Under the pieces are notes generated by a model, which was given only the letters and a program-made list of their open reading frames with translations, searched no databases and had not been told where the DNA came from. A stretch of DNA of 7,537 bases from Desulfamplus sp. (GTDB lineage Bacteria; Desulfobacterota; Desulfobacteria; Desulfobacterales; Desulfobacteraceae): contig JADGBP010000099.1 in the NCBI GenBank assembly GCA_015231395.1, forward strand, positions 1 to 7,537, read 5' to 3'. This document shows positions 1-5,688 of the stretch, in pieces (positions within the stretch are counted from its first letter, which is position 1; every line of letters begins with the position of its first letter). A program made the translations under genes and the position numbers.

Positions 1-5
1 AAATG

Positions 6-464
6 TCAATTATTCTTTTGATACCTATCAATCTCCCGCTGAACATCTCTTTTCTTTATCGTATCCCGTTTGTCATATAGTTTTTTACCTTTAGCAAGAC
101 CAATCTGCACTTTAATTTTACCATTTTTAAAATAAATCTTCAGAGGAATAATGGTAAATCCCCTTTCTGCAACTTTACCAATCAGTTTTTTTATCTCTTT
201 GTTATGGAGAAGAAGCTTTCTACTCCTGAGCGGATCATGGTTATCATAGTAAGCATTCTGGTATGGCGTGATGTGCATCTGTTTTAAAAAGACTTCGCCA
301 TTTTTAACGTCAGCATAGGAATCTTTAAGATTAACTTTGCCCTGGCGTATTGATTTGACCTCTGTACCCACAAGTACAATACCTGCTTCTATTTCACCTG
401 AGATATCATAATCATGCCTTGCCTTTTTATTGTTTGCGATAATTTTTATGCGATCTTGTTCCAT
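6..464 (-). CDS. smpB: SsrA-binding protein SmpB (trans-translation)
   Basis: SmpB binds tmRNA and delivers it to stalled ribosomes in the cytoplasm for rescue and tagging of the nascent chain. The 152-residue product has the family's usual length (about 150-160). It begins [20 protein letters not shown], continues with the conserved core around [19 protein letters not shown], and ends with the basic tail [20 protein letters not shown], the part that enters the decoding centre in known SmpB. I chose the ATG at 462-464 because the conserved part starts there and an AAGGA lies about 10 bases upstream. The frame stays open to 578, but that longer start would overlap the end of ptsI and add 38 unconserved residues. 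The gene follows ptsI by 76 bases on the same strand and may be co-transcribed with it. tmRNA itself is not in the window. Confidence 0.96.
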   Translation of the reverse strand: MEQDRIKIIANNKKARHDYDISGEIEAGIVLVGTEVKSIRQGKVNLKDSYADVKNGEVFLKQMHITPYQNAYYDNHDPLRSRKLLLHNKEIKKLIGKVAERGFTIIPLKIYFKNGKIKVQIGLAKGKKLYDKRDTIKKRDVQREIDRYQKNN

Positions 465-481
465 CCTGCCCGGTTCCTTGT

Positions 482-517
482 GAGTCCTTCCGACCATTAG
501 CGTAGCGTTTAGGACTC
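482..517. repeat. 7-bp inverted repeat in the ptsI-smpB gap
   Basis: GAGTCCT at 482-488 and AGGACTC at 511-517 are perfect inverted arms around a 22-base spacer. Read on the minus strand, the hairpin would lie between the ptsI stop and the smpB ribosome binding site. No T-tract follows, so it is not a typical intrinsic terminator. It could stabilise or attenuate the transcript. The minus-strand loop contains AAACGCT and then ATGG, words that also occur in the intergenic repeat at 4421-4636, but the resemblance is too short to call this a copy. Confidence 0.4.
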
Positions 518-540
518 CTTTGATTACTTTGTTAAAGTTT

Positions 541-2499
541 TTAATCAGAAAGAATTTCTCCATACTGTACCTTGACAAGATTTACGATTTCTGACACCTG
601 TCTAAGCTCCATGATTTTTTCCACAAAACCCTTGGCATCACTGGCATCAAGTCTTGTAATCATCTGTCTTATCAACGGAATAGCCATTGGATTCATGGAG
701 AGTTTGGTAAGACCGAGCCCTATCAGAACAGGTAGATTTAAAGGTTCTCCTGCCATTTCTCCACACATGACTACATCAATATTTTTCTTTTTTGCGGCAT
801 TAACAACCATTTTAATCATTCGTATGATTGCCGGGTTCATTGGATTATAAAGATGAGTCACCTGCCGATTGCGTCTGTCTATGGCCATAGAATATTGAAT
901 AAGATCATTTGTTCCGATGCTGAAAAAATCCACATAATCAGCAAGCTCTTCGGCAATAATAACTGCAGAAGGAACTTCAATCATTATTCCAAGTGGGATA
1001 TCTGCGTTAAATACCTTTTGTTCCTGTTTAAGTTCGCTGATGGCGATATCAATTATCTCTTTTACCTGAATAATCTCTTCAACACAGGAGATCATGGGAA
1101 TCAGAAGTTTTATTTTACCAAAAGCACCTGCTCTCAGAATGGCTTTTATTTGTGTTATGAAAATTTTGGGTCTTTTCAGGCAGAACCTTACAGCTCTCAA
1201 TCCAAGTGCCGGATTTTCCTCTTCTATGTCCTTCATATATGGCAGAACTTTATCCCCATTAATATCAAGCGTCCTGAAGGTAACTGACATGGGAGATAAT
1301 AGTTCAACCACCTCTTTATATTTATCAAACAGCTCTTCTTCCAACGGAAATCTTTTTAGGGCAATATAAAGAAATTCCGTGCGAAAAAGTCCCACTCCTT
1401 TTGCAGCGTTATCCCTTACCGATACAACTTCTTCAACCATCTCAATATTTGCCATTAGCTCAAACTTCTGACCATCTAATGTTACAGCAGGAAGATGAAT
1501 CTCTCTTGCTCTGATCGCCTTCTGATTTTCATAACGTATTCGTTGTTCTTCATAGGTAAAAAGAGTATCTTCTTCAGGATTCACAATCAAGATACCTAAC
1601 AAACCGTCAACAATAAGAATATCGTCATTTTCCACACTGTGCGTAGCATTGCCAAGCCCCATAACCGCTGGAATACCCAGAGCTTTTGCAATAATACCGG
1701 TGTGGGAATCTTTTCCCCCGCGATCTGTAACAAAGCCTTTAATCCGTTCGAGTTGAATCTGGCTTGTATCTGCCGGAGAGAGATCGTGAGCAACCAGAAT
1801 AACCCTTTTGTTGATATCTGAAATTTTGATATCCTGTGCACCAGTAAGATGACGCATTATCTGTTCAGAGACTTGAACAATATCAGTTACTCTGGCTTTT
1901 AGATAGGGGTCATTAACCTTCATAAACATTCGTTTTACCTGGCGTAAAACTTTTTTTAATGCCCACTCGGCATTAATTTTATCAGTTTTTATAGTATCAA
2001 TAGTCCTGCCATATAGCATTTTATCTTTAAAAAGAGCCAAATGGGTTTCAAGAACATCAAGTTGATCGGTCAAATCATTGTTCAATGACTCTATAATTGA
2101 AGCGTGTTCATCACTTGCATGTTTAACAGCATTTTTAAACCGGTTGATTTCTGCGGGTATCTCCTCCTCTGAGACTGGATATCTTTTAACCAGCTCCACA
2201 CCCTCACGGTCAACAATATAGGCTTTGCCGATACATATGCCTGGAGAACCGCCAAATCCTTTTATAATGACCTGTTTTTTTTGATTTATGTTAGAATTAC
2301 TGTCGTTATCTTTTATCAAAACCTGTTCTTTTTGAGTTATGTCAGAAGTAATGCCACTCTCTTTTATCAAAATATGTTCTTTTTGATTTATGTTAGAATT
2401 ACTGTCGTTATCTTTTATCAAAACCTGTTCTTTTTGAGTTATGTCAGAAGTAATGCCACTCTCTTTTATCAAAATATATTCTTTTTGAGATTTACCCAT
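541..2499 (-). CDS. ptsI: PTS Enzyme I (PEP-protein phosphotransferase) with repeat-built N-terminal extension
   Basis: Enzyme I takes phosphate from phosphoenolpyruvate onto a histidine and passes it to HPr. The 652-residue product has the full domain set. The HPr-binding and phospho-histidine domain carries [20 protein letters not shown] (His near residue 266, matching E. coli His189). The PEP-binding barrel carries [41 protein letters not shown] and [10 protein letters not shown], with the catalytic Cys in CGEMAGE near residue 578. The ATG at 2497-2499 has GGAG nine bases upstream and overlaps the ptsH stop (ATGGGTAA). A start at 2535 is possible but lies deep inside ptsH without this signal. 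E. coli Enzyme I is 575 residues; the roughly 77 extra residues here are all N-terminal and consist of four 17-residue repeat units. All key residues are present, so the enzyme is probably active despite the extension. Confidence 0.96.
   Translation of the reverse strand: MGKSQKEYILIKESGITSDITQKEQVLIKDNDSNSNINQKEHILIKESGITSDITQKEQVLIKDNDSNSNINQKKQVIIKGFGGSPGICIGKAYIVDREGVELVKRYPVSEEEIPAEINRFKNAVKHASDEHASIIESLNNDLTDQLDVLETHLALFKDKMLYGRTIDTIKTDKINAEWALKKVLRQVKRMFMKVNDPYLKARVTDIVQVSEQIMRHLTGAQDIKISDINKRVILVAHDLSPADTSQIQLERIKGFVTDRGGKDSHTGIIAKALGIPAVMGLGNATHSVENDDILIVDGLLGILIVNPEEDTLFTYEEQRIRYENQKAIRAREIHLPAVTLDGQKFELMANIEMVEEVVSVRDNAAKGVGLFRTEFLYIALKRFPLEEELFDKYKEVVELLSPMSVTFRTLDINGDKVLPYMKDIEEENPALGLRAVRFCLKRPKIFITQIKAILRAGAFGKIKLLIPMISCVEEIIQVKEIIDIAISELKQEQKVFNADIPLGIMIEVPSAVIIAEELADYVDFFSIGTNDLIQYSMAIDRRNRQVTHLYNPMNPAIIRMIKMVVNAAKKKNIDVVMCGEMAGEPLNLPVLIGLGLTKLSMNPMAIPLIRQMITRLDASDAKGFVEKIMELRQVSEIVNLVKVQYGEILSD
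2279..2482 (-). repeat. Two tandem 102-bp copies (four 51-bp units) in the 5' end of ptsI
   Basis: Bases 2279-2380 and 2381-2482 are tandem 102-bp copies that differ at one position (G at 2376, A at 2478), which changes His to Tyr. Each copy holds two diverged 51-bp units, encoding QKE(Y/H)[13 protein letters not shown] and [17 protein letters not shown]. The next 51 bases, which encode the normal start of Enzyme I ([17 protein letters not shown]), match the units in the first eight codons (CAA AAA .. CAG .. ATA AAA). The unit therefore looks like an amplified copy of the ancestral ptsI 5' end. All lengths are multiples of three, so copy-number change keeps the frame. Confidence 0.95.
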
Positions 2500-2779
2500 T
2501 GGTATTTTCTCCAAATCCGGATTCAAAAAAATCAACTAAGGTGTCAAGAAGATGAATATCATTTTCGCCATCAACTTCCAAAACAATCGTTTTGCCTTTT
2601 TTGCCGTTAATTGTCAGTATATCAATGACACTTGAAGCATCTGCCCTGTTTTTACCATCAATGATCCATATTGATTTCTCTGCATTACGGGCAATTTTAG
2701 CAATCATTGTGGCAGGCCTGGCATGCAGACCAAACTTTCCATTAATTATAACCTTACGGGTTTTAATATTTGATTTCAT
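2492..2779 (-). CDS. ptsH: Phosphocarrier protein HPr
   Basis: HPr carries phosphate from Enzyme I to EIIA proteins or other acceptors in the cytoplasm. The 95-residue product has the active-site motif GLHARPATMIAKIA, with the phospho-histidine at residue 19. Ser50 (in ADASSVIDIL) lies 31 residues further on, the same spacing as His15 to Ser46 in classical HPr, so the HPr kinase/phosphorylase site seems kept. The length is slightly above the usual 85-90 because of short tails at both ends. The ATG at 2777-2779 is preceded directly by an in-frame TTG; neither has a clear Shine-Dalgarno sequence, and an in-frame TGA lies a few codons upstream. The stop overlaps the ptsI start by eight bases, which implies coupled translation of the two partner proteins. 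No sugar-specific EII or hprK gene is visible here. Confidence 0.95.
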   Translation of the reverse strand: MKSNIKTRKVIINGKFGLHARPATMIAKIARNAEKSIWIIDGKNRADASSVIDILTINGKKGKTIVLEVDGENDIHLLDTLVDFFESGFGENTNG

Positions 2780-2795
2780 CAATTTATTGTATCAA

Positions 2796-2859
2796 TATGT
2801 CCGTTTTTTGTAGTTTAGAATTTATATGTCAACCATGCACAGATATCTTGACGGACATA
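2796..2859 (-). promoter_or_regulatory. Possible ptsH control region: TTGACA flanked by a 9-bp inverted repeat
   Basis: TATGTCCGT at 2796-2804 and ACGGACATA at 2851-2859 are perfect inverted 9-mers whose centres lie about 55 bases apart, close to five helical turns. Between them, on the minus strand, TTGACA (2832-2827) matches a sigma-70 -35 box. No good -10 follows at 16-18 bases; TACAAA lies at a spacing of 14. The block lies just upstream of ptsH. The half-sites could be operator sites, but the promoter assignment is weak. Confidence 0.35.
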
Positions 2860-2895
2860 ACTATAGTTTTCCAGATAATTAAATTGGCAAGAGTA

Positions 2896-2919
2896 GGGGC
2901 AATCCCTTGCGGTTGCCCT
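2896..2919. repeat. REP-like palindrome
   Basis: GGGCAA (2897-2902) and TTGCCC (2913-2918) form a six-pair stem, which can be extended by CC/GG past a bulged T. The core GGGGCAATCCCTTGCGG resembles a GC-rich palindrome that I recall as common between genes of many environmental bacteria; that recollection is not checked. It stands out from the AT-rich surroundings. There is no T-tract on the minus strand, so it is not a clear terminator. Confidence 0.5.
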
Positions 2920-3111
2920 TCTTTAAAAATTGAGATGCCAAAATATTTTTTTGGAAGTCTATATAACTAAAAATATTACTGAGCAATAGAATATGAACCC
3001 ACCATTTTTTTTGATGCATACCATATCCTTTCATGTGTAAAATGTCAATGAATTGAAGGGTTAAATGGGATTTTTGAAATCAGATCTTGTAGAAAAAAAA
3101 TTACTTGATAT

Positions 3112-4389
3112 CTATGCCTTTATTGTCGAGAGATACTTTGTGATGGCTTTCGTGGTGGGCTCTGAAATTTCAGTAAACTGGATGCCGTATAAAAGTGCAA
3201 GCTGTTGTTTTTTGATATTTTTGATGAGTCCGGAGATAGTATAGATTTCAACATCTCCCGGAAAGGTACATTGTATTTTTACGATTTCATTTGCCCTTCC
3301 AATATAGTTCCTTTCCGTTGGCTGATAGGTTGCCTCAATTCGGCATCCACCAGGATTAATATCGCTTATGATAGATTCTTTACCCAATCCCTTGAAAATA
3401 AGAGTTGAAGGAATCCTACAAATTACTCTTGAGGAGGATCGAAGCACCTTTATTATTACTTCCTGAGGATACTCAAGCACAACAGCACGAATCGGTTTGG
3501 TAAGAGTTTCAATTATAGCGGAGGAAAACATAAAGAGCTTCCCATCAAAAAGGCATTCAATATACATTTTGTTTCCAGCAAACAGTTTGGGTTTTATGGT
3601 TGTATAGGGGGCGGGGTGTGTAATCAGGATATACTCATATTTTTCTGTTCCCACAAAATTTGCAGTAATGGGTATTGCAATACTATCAATTTTTACAGAG
3701 AGGTTTGTACCGCTCTCAATGTTTATATTCACATTTCTGCCAGTATATACTTCACTCTTATTAATCCGTGGCGTTTTATTTGAAGTATCTTTAGAATCGA
3801 CTTTCTCAGCACTGCTTTCATCAGGGGCATCAGCCGATACAGGAGGTGTATATTTATTATTTTTTGCATTCTTTAAAATAACAATCTGATCCTGAGAGGT
3901 TTTATATTTTTCTTTATAGAGCTTTTCTTCTGGTTTAAATGATTGAATTTTATCTATATACTCTTCTTTTGATATTGCACCTGCCGCCAGAAGTTTTGCT
4001 TCCTGCTGGATATGTTGTTTTATTTCGGTAAATTTTTCTGCGGCATTCTTTTTGTCTGAGATATAGGATTCAAGCCTTCTGTCAATCTCATCTAATAATT
4101 TTTTTAAACTGGGATTGTGTTTATCCAGAAAAACAGAGTATTGCTCATTTAACGATACAAATCTTTCTTCTGCGATATGTTCTTTTGCCTCCATTAGTTT
4201 ATCAAGTTTTGTCTTGACCGTCTGGACAGCAGAAAATGTATCGCAATATCGTTTTGCCAGCCCGTCATCATCCAGTTGTGAGTGAGGGGAGGGTTGTTCT
4301 GTAGCATTTGATGAATCTTCTTCCTGTACTGAAGATTCATCAACTTTTTTACCGAACATATTAGAAATAGGTTTTAAAAAACTCTTCAT
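3112..4389 (-). CDS. PilZ-domain protein, probable c-di-GMP receptor with coiled-coil N-terminus
   Basis: The 425-residue product has no signal peptide or membrane segment, so it is probably cytoplasmic. Residues about 45-175 are charged and helical, likely coiled coil. A polar linker at about 178-212 (rich in S, D, P and K) leads to a beta-rich region at about 215-310 that resembles the YcgR-type domain preceding PilZ. The C-terminal PilZ domain carries the RxxxR element (Arg317 and Arg321 in LRSSSRVICRIP) and the second motif as D343-I-N345-P-G-G348. In the family the middle residue of DxSxxG is usually Ser; here it is Asn, so c-di-GMP binding is likely but not certain. The output could be motility, adhesion or secretion; nothing in the window decides. 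Upstream of the ATG only a distant GAGG (about 14 bases) resembles a ribosome binding site. A structured repeat array occupies its upstream region. Confidence 0.82.
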   Translation of the reverse strand: MKSFLKPISNMFGKKVDESSVQEEDSSNATEQPSPHSQLDDDGLAKRYCDTFSAVQTVKTKLDKLMEAKEHIAEERFVSLNEQYSVFLDKHNPSLKKLLDEIDRRLESYISDKKNAAEKFTEIKQHIQQEAKLLAAGAISKEEYIDKIQSFKPEEKLYKEKYKTSQDQIVILKNAKNNKYTPPVSADAPDESSAEKVDSKDTSNKTPRINKSEVYTGRNVNINIESGTNLSVKIDSIAIPITANFVGTEKYEYILITHPAPYTTIKPKLFAGNKMYIECLFDGKLFMFSSAIIETLTKPIRAVVLEYPQEVIIKVLRSSSRVICRIPSTLIFKGLGKESIISDINPGGCRIEATYQPTERNYIGRANEIVKIQCTFPGDVEIYTISGLIKNIKKQQLALLYGIQFTEISEPTTKAITKYLSTIKA

Positions 4390-4420
4390 TATTTTAGATA
4401 CACCCTCTTTAGTTAAGACT

Positions 4421-4508
4421 AAACGCTCATGACCGGATTCCGGTCATCCCGAATCATGAAAATCAACAATGCATTTTAATGGTAAAATCAACAGCACATT
4501 TTCATGGT
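4421..4508. repeat. Structured intergenic repeat, copy 1 (with extra half-hairpin)
   Basis: The copy starts AAACGCTCATG and ends CATGGT. Hairpin 1 has arms ATGACCGGA (4429-4437) and TCCGGTCAT (4439-4447). Hairpin 2 pairs CATGAAAA (4455-4462) with TTTTAATG (4474-4481), with one mismatch. The last 25 bases of the unit are tandemly duplicated: 4459-4483 and 4484-4508 both begin AAAATCAACA and end ATGGT. The next copy follows without a gap. Confidence 0.85.
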
Positions 4509-4574
4509 AAACGCTCATGGCTGGGTTAGATTCCAACCACCCCGACCATAAAAATTAGAATGTGTTTTCATGGT
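4509..4574. repeat. Structured intergenic repeat, copy 2
   Basis: It starts AAACGCTCATGG and ends TTTTCATGGT. Hairpin 1 pairs TGGCTGG (4518-4524) with CCAACCA (4533-4539), with one C-A mismatch. Hairpin 2 pairs CCATAAAAA (4546-4554) with TTTTCATGG (4565-4573), with one mismatch. The linker CACCCCGA is shared with copy 4 and nearly with copy 3. Confidence 0.85.
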
Positions 4575-4636
4575 AAACGCTCATGGACGGGTTTCGTCCA
4601 CCCCTGATCATGAAAACAAAAATGTGTTTTTACGGT
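4575..4636. repeat. Structured intergenic repeat, copy 3
   Basis: It starts AAACGCTCATGG. Hairpin 1 is TGGACG (4584-4589), loop GGTTT, CGTCCA (4595-4600), perfectly paired. Hairpin 2 pairs CATGAAAAC (4609-4617) with GTTTTTACG (4626-4634), with a mismatch and a wobble pair. It is immediately followed by AACCG, perhaps the remnant of a further copy, 12 bases before the end of the solute-binding-type gene. Confidence 0.82.
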
Positions 4637-4648
4637 AACCGATAACGA

Positions 4649-5512
4649 TTAAAAATCCCAAGGATATTTAAAGCTGTTATAAGAATCTTTGTCATACAGT
4701 TTTCTGAGCTGGCCATTTTTCAAAAGTTCTATCATCCGTCTGTCAAATATTGATGCCAGTTCTCTGCCTTTGTCATCATTTGTAAATACAATAAATAACT
4801 TAAGCTCAAGCAGAGTCTGTCTGATAAAATCTTTTTCTTGGTATATGACGGCATTTTTTTTGAAAAAATCTGTAATATCCGATTGTGCGTCAATATAGAA
4901 ATCCAGCTTTCCGGTTAAAAAGAATTTAAAAATTGCATCTCTTTCGTTAAACTCTCTGATATGAAGGCTCTTTTTAATATCTTCACTGAAATAATCATCA
5001 TAGGAATAGCCTTTGATCCATGCAACAGTGCTGTTTTTTATGGAGTTCAAACCTTTCCATTCCATGATTTTTCCTTTTTGATAGACTGCCTGAACCACAT
5101 CCATCGCAAAATGATTTTCGGGATAGATTCCATCTCCATCTTCAAGCTCTCCTTCATATGCCCCGACCATGGCGTCAACTGTTTTTTTCTTCATCATGCT
5201 AACAGAACCCACATAGGATTTGTTTGTGGTGACAACCTTATACCCTTCGGGTTCAAAAACAACTCTGATAATATCCCAGTAAAGTCCTTTGCCGTCAGAT
5301 CGTGTAGCATTTTCCCACTCCTCGCTTGCAACGGTAATGCTCTTTTTGTCAGTGACTCTACTCTTATCAGTGTTTCTATTTTCGTTAGTGCTTCTATTTT
5401 CGTTAGCGGTTCTATTGTCGTTAGTGCTTCTATTTTCTTCAGCAAAAAGTATTGATATATTTGTCGATAACAATAAAAAACCACAAATGACTACAAATAA
5501 ATATTTTTTCAT
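4649..5512 (-). CDS. Exported solute-binding-type protein (family 3-like), no transporter partner in view
   Basis: The 287-residue product starts with a Sec signal peptide (MKKY, hydrophobic residues 5-23, likely cut after LFA at 24), so it is probably periplasmic; there is no lipobox. The ATG at 5510-5512 has GGAG six bases upstream, which favours it over the in-frame ATG at 5554. Residues 27-56 are a hexapeptide repeat. The folded part begins ITVASEEWEN and has features of the SBP_bac_3 fold (amino-acid-type binding proteins): an early GKGLYWDIIRVVFEPEGYKV segment, a central VDAMVGAYEGE, and a late RRMIELLKNGQLRKLYDK helix. Such proteins bind small solutes for ABC import or act as sensor domains. 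No permease or ATPase gene is adjacent, so the ligand and role are unknown. Length without the repeat fits the family. Confidence 0.75.
   Translation of the reverse strand: MKKYLFVVICGFLLLSTNISILFAEENRSTNDNRTANENRSTNENRNTDKSRVTDKKSITVASEEWENATRSDGKGLYWDIIRVVFEPEGYKVVTTNKSYVGSVSMMKKKTVDAMVGAYEGELEDGDGIYPENHFAMDVVQAVYQKGKIMEWKGLNSIKNSTVAWIKGYSYDDYFSEDIKKSLHIREFNERDAIFKFFLTGKLDFYIDAQSDITDFFKKNAVIYQEKDFIRQTLLELKLFIVFTNDDKGRELASIFDRRMIELLKNGQLRKLYDKDSYNSFKYPWDF
5345..5434 (-). repeat. Hexapeptide (18-bp) tandem repeat after the signal peptide
   Basis: Residues 27-56 of the solute-binding-type protein read as five six-residue units: NRSTND, NRTANE, NRSTNE, NRNTDK, SRVTDK. At DNA level the 18-bp units share blocks such as GTTAGTGCTTCTATTTTC on the plus strand. 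The repeat forms a hydrophilic spacer between the signal peptidase site and the binding domain. The unit is a multiple of three, so copy number can change without breaking the frame. Confidence 0.88.
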
Positions 5513-5531
5513 GAAAATCTCCAAGGAAACG

Positions 5532-5561
5532 CCTATACTTAATGGGAGGGTCACAATTCAA
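5532..5561 (-). promoter_or_regulatory. Possible promoter of the solute-binding-type gene
   Basis: On the minus strand TTGAAT (5561-5556) and TATAGG (5537-5532) are 18 bases apart, about 20 bases upstream of the start codon. Both are only partial matches to sigma-70 boxes. Repeat copy 4 begins three bases beyond the -35 candidate. Confidence 0.25.
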
Positions 5562-5563
5562 GT

Positions 5564-5631
5564 AAATGTTCATAGTCGGAATCCCGACTCGACCACCCCG
5601 AACCATGAAAATCAGAATGTGTTTTCATGGT
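5564..5631. repeat. Structured intergenic repeat, copy 4 (isolated)
   Basis: It starts AAATGTTCATAG, a diverged form of AAACGCTCATGG, and ends TTTTCATGGT. Hairpin 1 is AGTCGG (5574-5579), loop AATC, CCGACT (5584-5589), perfectly paired. Hairpin 2 is a perfect ten-pair stem, ACCATGAAAA (5602-5611) with TTTTCATGGT (5622-5631), around a ten-base loop. It has the same orientation as the three copies at 4421-4636 and lies between the cyclase and the solute-binding-type gene. The remaining gap to the cyclase (5632-5688) holds only an AAATACCC doublet (5633-5648) and AT-rich sequence. Confidence 0.85.
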
Positions 5632-5688
5632 AAAATACCCAAATACCCAATTAATGAGTGTCATAACTGTTTTAGTTTTTAGTGTGTT

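Larger units (their letters stand above)
2783..3111. other. 329-bp intergenic region between the PilZ gene and ptsH
   Basis: No credible gene lies here. The half near ptsH holds the possible control region and a REP-like palindrome. The half near the PilZ gene is AT-rich, with a run of eight A at about 3093-3100 (T on the transcribed strand just past the PilZ stop) but no convincing stem before it, so a terminator is not supported. A 66-codon plus-strand frame across 2770-2970 runs through the palindrome and antisense to the ptsH start, and is not gene-like. Confidence 0.6.

Noticed and set aside
465..578. A longer smpB start at 578 adding 38 residues
   Set aside because: It overlaps the ptsI 3' end, the extra residues do not look like SmpB, and the ATG at 464 has its own ribosome binding site and gives the family length.
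2281..2610. Plus-strand open frame of 109 codons with an internal repeated sequence
   Set aside because: It is the antisense of the ptsI repeat; the repetition is inherited from the 102-bp duplication and there is no start signal or protein family resemblance.
3060..3112. Intrinsic terminator after the PilZ gene
   Set aside because: There is a run of eight T on the transcribed strand but no convincing GC-rich stem before it.
4421..4636. CRISPR array
   Set aside because: The units abut without unique spacers, vary in length (62-88 bp), diverge from each other, and each contains two hairpins; no cas gene is present.
4961..5455. Plus-strand open frame of 164 codons
   Set aside because: It lies entirely antisense to the solute-binding-type gene, which has a signal peptide, ribosome binding site and recognisable fold features.
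5455..5512. Lipoprotein signal in the solute-binding-type protein
   Set aside because: The only Cys in the signal region (residue 10, context FVVIC) lies within the hydrophobic core and does not fit a lipobox; cleavage after LFA at 24 is more likely.
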